From Salinispora pacifica CNR114 (GTDB lineage Bacteria > Actinomycetota > Actinomycetes > Mycobacteriales > Micromonosporaceae): DNA of 64,000 nucleotides. Location of the stretch: contig NZ_AZWO01000014.1 in assembly GCF_000514775.1 (NCBI RefSeq), forward strand, positions 62,001 to 126,000. Direction: 5' to 3'. Numbering within the stretch: position 1 is the first letter of the stretch; the number at the start of each line of letters is the position of its first letter. The position numbers and the translations under genes are program-made. Below are positions 24,516 through 33,148 of the stretch, piece after piece. A model generated the notes under the pieces. That model worked only from the letters and a program-made list of their open reading frames with translations. It was not told where the DNA came from and made no database searches.

Positions 24516-25505
24516 TCATCGGTCCTCCCCGGTGGGCTGGCGCGGATAGAAGGTCCGGACCTGGTGCCCCGCCGATACCGGCACCAGTGGTGGCAACTCC
24601 CGCTCGCAGCGACTGTCTCCCCGAACCGAGCAGCGGGGCCAGAACGCACACCCCTCGGGAAGCTCCAGCGGGCTGGGGGGCGTCCCCGGGATGGTGACCA
24701 GTTCGGTGACGTTCGCGTCCGGGTCCGGCCGCGCCGCGAGCAGCGCGGCGGTGTACGGGTGCGCCGGTTCGGCGAAGACGGCGTCCACCGCCCCCTGCTC
24801 GACGATGCGACCGCCGTACATGACAGCCACCGTGTCGGCGAGCCCGGCGACGACGCCGAGGTCGTGGCTGATCCAGACGACCGCGGTGCCGAGGCGCCGC
24901 TGCAGGTCGGCGACCAGCTCGACGATCTGGGCCTGCGTGGTCACATCCAGAGCAGTGGTGGGCTCGTCGGCGATCAGCAGATCCGGCTCGCAGACCAGAG
25001 CCATGGCGATCACCGCGCGCTGGCGCATCCCACCGGAGAGCTGGTGCGGGTAGGCGTCCACCCGGTCGGCGGCGGAGGGGATGCCGACGAGTTCGAGCAT
25101 CTCGATGGCGCGGGCCCGGGCGGCTCGCCGGGTCAGGCCGAGGTGGACCTCGCTGGCCTCGCCGATCTGGCGGCCCACGGTCAGCACCGGGTTCAGCGAG
25201 GTCATCGGGTCTTGGAAGACGAACCCGACGTGACGCCCCCGCATCCGCCGGCGACGTGCCGCCGACAGCGCGGCGAGGTCCGTACCGAGTAGCCGGACGT
25301 CTCCGGTGACCCGGGCCGCGCGGGGGGCGAGCCCGGTGGCGGCGAGCACGCTCATGCTCTTGCCGCTGCCGGACTCCCCCACCAGGGCCAGCGTCTGCCC
25401 GGCCCGGACCGACCAGTCGACGCCGGCGACCGCGCGGGCCGCTCCCCGGCGGGTACCGATCGTCACGGTCAGGTCCGCGACGGAGAGCACGGTTTCGTCG
25501 GTCAT
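24516..25505 (-). CDS. oppD: Oligopeptide/dipeptide ABC transporter ATPase (first, OppD-type)
   Basis: 329 residues. Walker [10 protein letters not shown] (unusual M in place of S/T at the last position), Q loop [13 protein letters not shown], signature [15 protein letters not shown], Walker [14 protein letters not shown] loop [11 protein letters not shown], and an oligopeptide-ABC C-terminal Cys cluster ([15 protein letters not shown]). ATG at 25505 overlaps the oppC stop (ATGA). The last codons read PTGEDR-stop and abut the IS110 element. Confidence 0.9.
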   Translation of the reverse strand: MTDETVLSVADLTVTIGTRRGAARAVAGVDWSVRAGQTLALVGESGSGKSMSVLAATGLAPRAARVTGDVRLLGTDLAALSAARRRRMRGRHVGFVFQDPMTSLNPVLTVGRQIGEASEVHLGLTRRAARARAIEMLELVGIPSAADRVDAYPHQLSGGMRQRAVIAMALVCEPDLLIADEPTTALDVTTQAQIVELVADLQRRLGTAVVWISHDLGVVAGLADTVAVMYGGRIVEQGAVDAVFAEPAHPYTAALLAARPDPDANVTELVTIPGTPPSPLELPEGCAFWPRCSVRGDSRCERELPPLVPVSAGHQVRTFYPRQPTGEDR

Positions 25506-26383
25506 CCGGCGTGCCTCCTCGCCTCGCTGACGGTGAGCTGGCGAGGGTCGAGCACGTCGCGGAGCGCGTCTCCGACCAGGTTGAACGCCAGGACGGTGAG
25601 GAAGATCGCGGCACCGGGGAAGAAGCCCAGCCACCACGCCTCGGTGACGAATCCGCGCCCGTCGTAGAGCATCCGGCCCCAGGCTGGCTCGGGCGGCGGC
25701 ACTCCCAGCCCGAGGAAGGAGAGCGCCGCCTCGGACAGGATCGCGAAGGCCAGCGAGAGCGACGTCTGGACGATCAGCGGAGCTGCGATGTTGGGCAGCA
25801 CGTGCCGCCGCATGATGCGCAGATCCGACGCCCCGGTGGCGACTGCCGCCCGCACGAAGACCTGCTCGCGGACGGAGAGCACCCCGGCGCGGGTAACCCG
25901 GGCGAAAATCGGGGTGTAGACCACGCCGATCGCGACCATGGCGGTTCTCAGGCCCGGCCCCAGGACCGCGACGATGGCCACCGCGAGCAGCAGGACCGGG
26001 AACGCGAACAACACGTCCATGCACCGCATGAGGATGTTGTCCAGCCACCCTTGGTAGTAGCCGGCGAACAGCCCCAGTGTCACACCCACCAGCAGGGCGA
26101 TTCCCACGCTGACCGCACCGACCTCAAGCGAGACGCGGGCGGCGACCAAGACCCGGCTGAGTACGTCCCGACCGATTTCGTCGGTGCCGAAGGGGTGCGC
26201 CCAACTGGGCGGCTGCAGCATCCGGTCGACGTTCACCTCGTTGATGCCGGCGGGGGCCAGCCAGGACCCGGCCAGGCCCGCCACGACCAGCAGTACGAGC
26301 ACCACACCGCCGGTCACGGCCAACGGGTCGCGGCCCAGCGCCACCAGTGCCCGGCGCGACGTCGAGTCACCGTTTCCGCTCAT
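25502..26383 (-). CDS. oppC: Oligopeptide ABC transporter permease (OppC/DppC-type)
   Basis: 293 residues, about six membrane helices. The N-terminal domain reads HPFGTDEIGRDVLSRVLVAA, the standard OppC start of the permease domain. The EAA loop is VFVRAAVATGASDLRIMRRHVLPN. It forms the heterodimeric channel with OppB. ATGA overlaps on both sides couple it to oppB and oppD. Confidence 0.9.
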   Translation of the reverse strand: MSGNGDSTSRRALVALGRDPLAVTGGVVLVLLVVAGLAGSWLAPAGINEVNVDRMLQPPSWAHPFGTDEIGRDVLSRVLVAARVSLEVGAVSVGIALLVGVTLGLFAGYYQGWLDNILMRCMDVLFAFPVLLLAVAIVAVLGPGLRTAMVAIGVVYTPIFARVTRAGVLSVREQVFVRAAVATGASDLRIMRRHVLPNIAAPLIVQTSLSLAFAILSEAALSFLGLGVPPPEPAWGRMLYDGRGFVTEAWWLGFFPGAAIFLTVLAFNLVGDALRDVLDPRQLTVSEARRHAG

Positions 26384-27324
26384 CGCACCCGAATCCTCGG
26401 ATCGAGGCGGGCGTAGAGGAGGTCCACCAGGAGGTTGACCAACAGGAACAGCGCCGCCACGAGCAGGATCGCCCCCTGGAGCACGGGATAGTCCCGGGCC
26501 TGCACCGCGTCGTAGGTGAGTCGGCCCACCCCGGGCCAGGCGAAGAGCACCTCGATCACGATCACGCCGCCGAGCAGGCTGGCCAGTTGCACCGCCACGA
26601 CGGTGACCACCGGGATCAGCGCATTCCGCAGGACGTGCCGCACCACCACCACGCGGGTGGGCAGCCCCTTCGCCTCGGCGGTGCGGACATAGTCCTCAGC
26701 GAGCACCTCCAACACGGAGGATCGGATGAACCTGGTCAGGATCGACGCGGTGACCAGGCCGATCGTGACCGCCGGGAGAAAGACGTGCGACGCCCAGCCG
26801 ACGGGATCCTCGGTGAGGGCCACGTACCCCGAGGGCGGAAACCAACCCAGCACCCCCGCGAAGAGCAGGATGCCCATGATGCCCATCCAGAAGTCCGGTA
26901 CCGAGACCCCGAACTGGCTGAACACCCGCGCGGCGTGGTCGAACACCGAGCCGCTCCGCAGGGCCGAGAGCACCCCCAGTGGGAAGGCGACCAGAAGCGC
27001 GAAGACGACCGCGGTGATCGCCAGGGAGAGCGTCGCGGGCAGTCGCTCCAGCACGATCGCGGTCACCGGCCGACCGCTGCGGAAGCTGACCCCCAGATCA
27101 CCGGTCAACGCCTGCCCGACGTAGCTGGCGTACTGCACCGGCAGCGGCTGGTCCAGTCCCGCCCGCGAGCGCAGCGCCTCGTACGTCTCGGGGTCGAAGC
27201 GGGTGCCGAGCGCCACCCGCACCGGATCGCCGGGGACGAGTTGCAGCAGCAGGAACACCACCAACGTCACACCGAGGAGGACGATGCCGGACTGGAGCAG
27301 CCGGCGCAGGAGGAAGCGGGTCAC
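26380..27324 (-). CDS. oppB: Oligopeptide ABC transporter permease (OppB/DppB-type)
   Basis: 314 residues. N-terminal FLLRRLLQSGIVLLGVTLVVF and QLVPGDPVR are the OppB signature. The EAA loop reads YVRTAEAKGLPTRVVVVRHVLRN and the end is LLYARLDPRIR. GTG start at 27324, 50 bp downstream of the binding-protein stop. Forms the channel with OppC. Confidence 0.9.
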   Translation of the reverse strand: MTRFLLRRLLQSGIVLLGVTLVVFLLLQLVPGDPVRVALGTRFDPETYEALRSRAGLDQPLPVQYASYVGQALTGDLGVSFRSGRPVTAIVLERLPATLSLAITAVVFALLVAFPLGVLSALRSGSVFDHAARVFSQFGVSVPDFWMGIMGILLFAGVLGWFPPSGYVALTEDPVGWASHVFLPAVTIGLVTASILTRFIRSSVLEVLAEDYVRTAEAKGLPTRVVVVRHVLRNALIPVVTVVAVQLASLLGGVIVIEVLFAWPGVGRLTYDAVQARDYPVLQGAILLVAALFLLVNLLVDLLYARLDPRIRVR

Positions 27325-27374
27325 CCGGAGTGACCCGCCAACTCAGTGAGCATCACCAGCAAGGTCCCGCCACC

Positions 27375-28907
27375 TCACTGGGCAAGATCGACGTCACGGA
27401 ACCGGATCGCCCGGTCGGCGCGGACCTCGTAGCCGCTGACCTGCGGCGACCAGCCCTGCACCACATCCGGGTTGTAGAGGTAGAGGTAGCTGGCATCGTC
27501 GACGATCTGCTTGGCCGCCTGCTCGTACTGCTGCTTCCGCGCGGCCTGGTCAGTCTCGGTCCGGGCCTGGTCGAGCAGGTTGTCCACGGCCGGGTTGCGG
27601 TATCCGTGGAAGTTGAAGGTGCCGGCGCTGTGGTGCTGGGCGTAGTAGAACTCGTCGGGGTCGATGTTGCCCAGCCACCCGAGCATGAACGAGTCGAAGT
27701 TCCCCTTGCCCTGCTCGTCGAGCCACTGGGCGAAGTCCAGCGTACGGATCTTGACAGTGATGCCGATCTCCTTGAGCTGCGCCGCGATGACCTGCGCCGC
27801 GGTCACCGTCTCCGGGTACTCGTTGGTGACCATCAGATCCATGGTCAGGTCGGTCCCGCCGGCCTCGGCCAGCAGCTTCTTCGCCTGGGCCAGGTCCTGC
27901 TGGTACGGCGTGTAGTCGTAGTAGTAGGCACTGTCCTTCGGGATGGCGGTCTGGTTGACCGTCGCCAGCCCGAACTTCGCGGCCTTGGTGATCGCCGCCC
28001 GGTCCAGCGCGAAGGCGATCGCCCGGCGCACGTTGACATCGTCGTAGGGCTTGCGAGCCTGGTTGAGAGCCAGGTACCAGTAGTCGCTCGACGCCGCGGA
28101 GCGCACGACGAGGTCGTCGTCCGCACGAAGCGCCGACACCTGCTGCGGCGGCAGGTTGTCGGTCCACTGCACCTCGCCGCCGCGCAGGTTCTGCAGGGCC
28201 ACCGTCGGGTCCTGCACGAAGGTGAAGGTCACCCCGTCCAGCTTGGGCTTCGTGCCCCAGTAGTTGTCGTTGCGCACCAGCTTGGTGCTGTCCCCGGCGC
28301 GGTAGGAGGAGACGGCGAACGGGCCGCTACCGATCGGCTCCGTCTTCGCCGCCCCAGATTCCACGTTGGACTTCTTGACGATCGCCATCCCCTTGAAGCC
28401 ACCGAGGCTGGCGAGCAGGTTCGGGGTGGGCGCGGTCAGCTGCACGACGACAGTGCCCGGATCCGGAGCCGTCACCGACTCGACGGTGGCGAACCGGTAC
28501 GCGGCGTTCAGCTCCTCGTCGATGATTCGGTTGTACGAGTAGACCACGTCCTCCGCCGTCAGCGGGGATCCGTCGCTGAAAGTCACCTCCTCACGGATGG
28601 TGAACGTCCAGGTTAGTTGGTCATCGCTGGTAGTCCACTCGGTCGCCAGGGCCGGCTTCATCGCCAGGTTCGCGTCCGGCTCGACGAGCGTGTCGTAGAC
28701 ATTCTCGAGGACCTGGAAGCTGGGGTAGGCCGAGGTGTGGTGTGGGTCCAGTTGGTCCGGCTCCCCACTGATCGCGGCGGTGAGGATCCCACCGGCGCCG
28801 GTCTGCCCCCCGTCGACCGCGACGCCCTCCCCGGCGCTGCAACCCGCCAGCAGACCGAACGTCAGGGCGAGCGCGACACCGGCCCCCCGGAATCTCTTGC
28901 TGGACAT
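27375..28907 (-). CDS. Peptide/nickel-type ABC transporter substrate-binding lipoprotein
   Basis: 510 residues. Lipoprotein signal peptide with lipobox LLAGC, then the SBP_bac_5 fold: ISGEPDQLDPHHTSAYPSFQ, VYDTLVEPDANLAMKPALA, WTFTIREEVTFSDGSPLTAEDVVYS. It binds peptides or another oligomeric solute outside the cell and passes it to OppBCDF. ATG 28907 with GGGGGG 3 nt ahead. First gene of the five-gene operon; 28908-29031 should hold the promoter, but no clear boxes stand out. Confidence 0.9.
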   Translation of the reverse strand: MSSKRFRGAGVALALTFGLLAGCSAGEGVAVDGGQTGAGGILTAAISGEPDQLDPHHTSAYPSFQVLENVYDTLVEPDANLAMKPALATEWTTSDDQLTWTFTIREEVTFSDGSPLTAEDVVYSYNRIIDEELNAAYRFATVESVTAPDPGTVVVQLTAPTPNLLASLGGFKGMAIVKKSNVESGAAKTEPIGSGPFAVSSYRAGDSTKLVRNDNYWGTKPKLDGVTFTFVQDPTVALQNLRGGEVQWTDNLPPQQVSALRADDDLVVRSAASSDYWYLALNQARKPYDDVNVRRAIAFALDRAAITKAAKFGLATVNQTAIPKDSAYYYDYTPYQQDLAQAKKLLAEAGGTDLTMDLMVTNEYPETVTAAQVIAAQLKEIGITVKIRTLDFAQWLDEQGKGNFDSFMLGWLGNIDPDEFYYAQHHSAGTFNFHGYRNPAVDNLLDQARTETDQAARKQQYEQAAKQIVDDASYLYLYNPDVVQGWSPQVSGYEVRADRAIRFRDVDLAQ

Positions 28908-29031
28908 GGTCCCCCCTGTGGACTCTTCCCGGCAAAGTGAACGATCATGTGAGTCTCACCCTCGAGCCGGACCATGTCAAAAATTTTGGGTGAATGCCTA
29001 TTTGGGGGGGATGCCTACCCGACACCGGTGG

Positions 29032-30483
29032 TCAGCTGTCGGTCGCCACCCCCGGAACCGGGTCCAGCAGGGAATCCTCCGGACCCCAGCTACCCGCCGG
29101 GTACTCCCGCAGCGGCACCGCCCCCGCCCGCCAGCAGTCGAGCACCGGCGCGATGATCCGCCAGCAGTCCTCGGCGGTGTCCCCCCGGACCGACAGCGTG
29201 GGGTCGCCGTCGAAGGCGCCGCGGAGCACCTCCCCGTACGGCGGCAGACCCCCCGGGCCAAAGTCGGCCACCAGGTGTGCCTGGCCCAGTTCCAACGGGT
29301 TCCCGGGGCCGTTGATGTTCACGTCGAGGCCGAGCCGGTCCGGGCCGAAGCCGATCCGTAGCCGGTCGGGCTGGTCGTACCCGATCAGTCCGGACGGCAC
29401 CCGGGGCGGTTGCTTGAACGTGACCACGGCCTCCTTGCGGCGGGCCGCGAGCCCCTTACCGGTCCGCAGCCGGAACGGCACGCCGGCCCAGCGCCAGGTG
29501 TCGACGCTGAGCACCACCTCGGCGAACGTCTCGGTACCCCGGCTCGGGTCGACACCGGGCTCGTCGGCGTATCCGGCCAGCCGTTTCCCGTTGAGCTCCC
29601 CCGCCGCGTAGCGACCCCGACGGCTCCAGGTCTTCGGGTCGTCCGCCCACACCCGGGTGGCCCGCAGCACCTGCGCCTTCCGGCCCCGCAGGTCCCGGGC
29701 ATCGAGGGTGGGCGGGGCGTCCATCGCGATCAACGCGAGAACCTGGAGCAGGTGACTCTGCACCATGTCGATGAGCGCGCCGGCACCGTCGTAGTAGCCC
29801 GCCCGGCCGGCGAGTCCCAGCGTCTCGTCAAAGACAATGTCCACGCAGGCCACGTGCGCGGAGCTCAGCATCGGTTCAAAGATCCGGTTGGCGAAGCGCA
29901 GCCCGAGGATGTTCATCACCGTGGACTTGCCAAGGAAGTGGTCGATGCGATAGACCTGCTCCTCCGGCACCAGCCGGGCCAGCACCTCATTGAGGGAGCG
30001 GGCCGAGACAGCGTCGGTGCCGAAGGGCTTCTCCAACATCAGCCGGGTGCCCGGTGGCAGGCCGATCCGGGTTAGCGCGGCGGCGGCCTGGGCGGTAATC
30101 GCCGGCGGCAACGCGAAGAAGATCACGAGTTGGTGGTGACAGTTCGACAACAGCCGGCGTAGATCCTTCTCCTTCGTCACGTCGGCGGGCAGATAGCAGG
30201 TGGTGCGGACGAGTTCCTTGACCCGGGGACCGGTCGCGCCCGCCGCGGCGAAGGCGTCCGCCACCCGGCGACGCCAGCGCTCGTCATCCCAGTCCTCCGC
30301 GCCGCTGCCGAGCAGGGTGAGATTCGACCGGGCGCCGGGACCGGTGGCCACCAGCCGCCCCAGGCCCGGCAGCAACAGCCGGTCGGCCAGATCACCGCTC
30401 GCCCCCAGCAGGAGCAACGTCTGGGGGCGGTGATCCCCCCGATCGGCGGGGTGACCAGCGTGGTCGGACTGCGAGGTCGTCAT
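29032..30483 (-). CDS. zwf: Glucose-6-phosphate 1-dehydrogenase
   Basis: First enzyme of the oxidative pentose phosphate pathway, glucose 6-phosphate to 6-phosphogluconolactone with NAD(P). 483 residues. LLLLGASGDLADRLLLPGL is the dinucleotide-binding loop, EKPFG follows, and RIDHFLGKSTVMNIL is the active-site signature with the catalytic His. The start is put at ATG 30483 because GGTGGGGGT precedes it and the extra upstream residues look non-homologous. It stands alone rather than with tal/tkt/opcA, so it is probably a second isozyme. Confidence 0.88.
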   Translation of the reverse strand: MTTSQSDHAGHPADRGDHRPQTLLLLGASGDLADRLLLPGLGRLVATGPGARSNLTLLGSGAEDWDDERWRRRVADAFAAAGATGPRVKELVRTTCYLPADVTKEKDLRRLLSNCHHQLVIFFALPPAITAQAAAALTRIGLPPGTRLMLEKPFGTDAVSARSLNEVLARLVPEEQVYRIDHFLGKSTVMNILGLRFANRIFEPMLSSAHVACVDIVFDETLGLAGRAGYYDGAGALIDMVQSHLLQVLALIAMDAPPTLDARDLRGRKAQVLRATRVWADDPKTWSRRGRYAAGELNGKRLAGYADEPGVDPSRGTETFAEVVLSVDTWRWAGVPFRLRTGKGLAARRKEAVVTFKQPPRVPSGLIGYDQPDRLRIGFGPDRLGLDVNINGPGNPLELGQAHLVADFGPGGLPPYGEVLRGAFDGDPTLSVRGDTAEDCWRIIAPVLDCWRAGAVPLREYPAGSWGPEDSLLDPVPGVATDS

Positions 30484-30676
30484 ACCCCCACCATGCCCTG
30501 CCGGACCGGTCGGTACGGCCTGGTTCGGCGGGGACCGCCCGCCAGTCACGTCAAGGCCCTCCCGGCCTCCGGCTCGACCGGGGGTAACGAGGTGAGGTCA
30601 AGCGTGCGCCGCCCCCGCGGCCAAACCCGCTGGTTCGGCTCCCGGGGGCGGCGTGCCCGTGGTCAGTGGTCGGCGG

Positions 30677-30982
30677 TCAGCGTTCGGTGCGGTCGGGGAT
30701 CTCGGTGCCCGACTCCCCCGGCCGAGCACCGATCGACTCCTCAGCGGCCCGCCCACCGGTACTCTCATCACCCAGGGTGAGGTCACTGCGGGGCAGGCCG
30801 GCGAGCCCGGCCGGATCCCGGGTGGGCTGCTCGGCCGCCTCGCTGTCCGGTTCGGCCAAGCCGGCCCGGCTTAGCATCTCGACCAACTCATCGTGCGGCA
30901 TGCGTTCGGTGTCCGCTATCCCGGCGCCACGCGCGATGGACCGCAGGGTAGCCAGATCCTGATCCGCGAAGGTTTCGGCCAT
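30677..30982 (-). CDS. Small Rho-N/SAP-like domain protein
   Basis: About 101 residues, acidic. The first 45 residues (DQDLATLRSIARGAGIADTER, HDELVEMLSRAGL) form the three-helix pattern of the Rho termination factor N-terminal domain, a nucleic-acid-binding module. The rest is disordered (Ser/Gly/Pro/Glu-rich). ATG at 30982 chosen because the Rho-N domain begins there; a longer start at 31129 would overlap nhaA. Function unknown. Confidence 0.6.
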   Translation of the reverse strand: MAETFADQDLATLRSIARGAGIADTERMPHDELVEMLSRAGLAEPDSEAAEQPTRDPAGLAGLPRSDLTLGDESTGGRAAEESIGARPGESGTEIPDRTER

Positions 30983-31091
30983 ACCGCTGGCTTCCCCGAC
31001 GGGCCGACCAGAAACCTCTCCCGCCCCGCCCACGCTCTCCGCATCCGCCACGCCGGCGGAACCACCCCGGTCGCTCCGCCGGGCCGGGACC

Positions 31092-33086
31092 TCAGCTCCC
31101 CGGTTCCGCGTCCGGCCGTTCCGGCTCACCCCCGCGCTGGTAGCCCGGTTCCCGGCCGTCCTCGGGGCGAAGCCGCGTGCTGGCGAACGCCGCCGTGACC
31201 GCCGCGGAGAGCGCCTCGATGTCGTACGGGCCGTGGTGTCGGCGACCGTTGACGAAGAAGCTCGGTGTACCGGAGACGCCGCTCAGATCGGCCGAGTCGA
31301 CATCCTCGGCGATCCGGGCAGCGCCGCGACGATCGGCGAGGTGTTCCCGGAACCGGTCCAGATCAAGGTCGAGTCGTTCGGCATACCGGAGCAGGTCGGC
31401 GGGGCGCAGCTCACCCTGGTTCGCCAGCAGCAGGTCGTGCATCTCCCAGAAGGCCCCCTGCTCTCCCGCTGCCTCGGCGGCCTCAGCGGCAACCTGGGCG
31501 TTGGGGTGCACCTCGGTGAGGGGTAGGTGCCGCCAGACGTACCGGATACTGGAGAAGTCGGCCAGCAGTTCCCGGACCGCCGGTTCGGCCTGCCCGCAGT
31601 AGGGGCACTCGAAGTCGGCGTACTCCACGACGGTCACCGGCGCCTCGCGTGGACCACGGACATGGTCCCGATCCGGATCGACCGGGACCATCAGGTCGAT
31701 GATCCCCTCCGCGGCGCCCAGCAGCGCCCGGGACCGCCGCGCCGGGGCAAGCCGGGCGGCGAAACGGAACACCAACCAGGTGGTGAGGGAGGCGCCGACC
31801 GTCGCCACCAGAATGCCGACCTTCGCCTCTTCGAGGGCGGGTCCGTGGAGGGCATGGGTGGCGATCAGCAACGCGATGGTGAACCCGATGCCGGAGACGG
31901 TGCCGACTCCGATGATCGCGGCCCAGCCGACCGGTGCCCGGAATCGGTTCTGGCTGAGCCGGGGCACCAGCATCGAGGCGATCACGATTCCGGCCGGCTT
32001 GCCGACCAGGTAGGCGAAGAGGACGCCGAGGGTAACCGGGGAGGTCACCGCGCGAGCCAGAAGGTCACCGTCGACCACCACGCCGACGTTCGCCAGCGCG
32101 AACAGCGGCACGATCAGATAGCTGGCCCAGGGGTGGTAGATGTGTTGCAACCGGTCATTCGGGGACAGTGCCGCGGCGAGCCCCGCTCGCACCGAACTCG
32201 CCAGTTGCGGGCTGGGTTGCTCCCGGAACAGCCGGAACCGGTCGGCCGCCTGCCGTAGCTCGGTGCGCGCCGGGACGTAGGCGAAGGTGAGTAGCCCCAT
32301 CACCAGACCAACCACCACGGGGTCAACCCCCGACTCCGACACCGCCAGCCACGCCGCCACCCCCAGCAGTAGGTACCCCGGCCCCCACCGCACACCGGCC
32401 GCGCGGATGAGCAGGACAAGCGCGAAGATGCCCACCGCGACGAACAACGCCGTCGGCGACGGGTGTTCCGGGTAGGCGATCGCCAGTACCACGATCACGA
32501 TCAGGTCGTCCACGACGGCGACGGTCAGCAGGAAGTTCCGCAACCGGTCGGAGAAGCGGGGGCCGAGGACGGCGAGCATGCCCAACGCGAGCGCGGTGTC
32601 GGTCGCCATCACCACGCCCCAGCCCATGGCCGTCGGCTTCCCGGCGTTGAACGCCAGGTAGATCGCGATCGGCGCCAGGATGCCGCCGATCCCCGCCAGC
32701 AGCGGCAGCATCAACCGGCGCCGCTCCCGCAGTTCGCCCAGATCGAAGTCACGCCGCACCTCCAGGCCGATTACCAGGAAGAAGAACGTCATTAGTCCGC
32801 TGTTGACCCAGAACCGCAGATCGTGTGCGACCTGCCAGCTGCCGACTTGGACGGAGAAGGTGGTGCCCCACAGCGACTCGTACGACGACTCGTCGAGGTT
32901 CACCCACACGAGGGCGACCACGGCGGCGGCCAGCAGCACCCGCGCGCTGCCGGTCTCGGTGTGCAGGAACGCCCGCAGTGGGGAACTGCGCCGGCTGGCC
33001 CCGGTGCTCCGGGCGGACCACCGCCGCCCACGAGGAATTTCGCCCGTCACGTGAAGATCCTCCCCCACCGAACCGCGGGCTGGCAT
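31092..33086 (-). CDS. nhaA: NhaA Na+/H+ antiporter fused to a DsbA-like thioredoxin domain
   Basis: 664 residues. Residues ~40-430 are NhaA: FFFLVIGLEVRRDFDLGEL, VMATDTALALGMLAVLGPR, and VAVVDDLIVIVVLAI with the ion-binding Asp pair. Residues ~455-640 are a DsbA/thioredoxin-like domain with YADFECPYCGQAEPAV (CPYC active site) and SGVSGTPSFFVNGRRHHGPY (cis-Pro loop). NhaA-thioredoxin fusions of this kind are known in actinobacteria. It exports sodium in exchange for protons; the redox domain should lie on the cytoplasmic side given an even number of helices. Sodium tolerance fits the osmoprotectant genes later in the window. Confidence 0.9.
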   Translation of the reverse strand: MPARGSVGEDLHVTGEIPRGRRWSARSTGASRRSSPLRAFLHTETGSARVLLAAAVVALVWVNLDESSYESLWGTTFSVQVGSWQVAHDLRFWVNSGLMTFFFLVIGLEVRRDFDLGELRERRRLMLPLLAGIGGILAPIAIYLAFNAGKPTAMGWGVVMATDTALALGMLAVLGPRFSDRLRNFLLTVAVVDDLIVIVVLAIAYPEHPSPTALFVAVGIFALVLLIRAAGVRWGPGYLLLGVAAWLAVSESGVDPVVVGLVMGLLTFAYVPARTELRQAADRFRLFREQPSPQLASSVRAGLAAALSPNDRLQHIYHPWASYLIVPLFALANVGVVVDGDLLARAVTSPVTLGVLFAYLVGKPAGIVIASMLVPRLSQNRFRAPVGWAAIIGVGTVSGIGFTIALLIATHALHGPALEEAKVGILVATVGASLTTWLVFRFAARLAPARRSRALLGAAEGIIDLMVPVDPDRDHVRGPREAPVTVVEYADFECPYCGQAEPAVRELLADFSSIRYVWRHLPLTEVHPNAQVAAEAAEAAGEQGAFWEMHDLLLANQGELRPADLLRYAERLDLDLDRFREHLADRRGAARIAEDVDSADLSGVSGTPSFFVNGRRHHGPYDIEALSAAVTAAFASTRLRPEDGREPGYQRGGEPERPDAEPGS

Positions 33087-33148
33087 GATATCGGCAGCCG
33101 TCGCACCCGTGGGTTCTCGGGGTGCCGACGCGGCCGAAGCCGCTGAGC

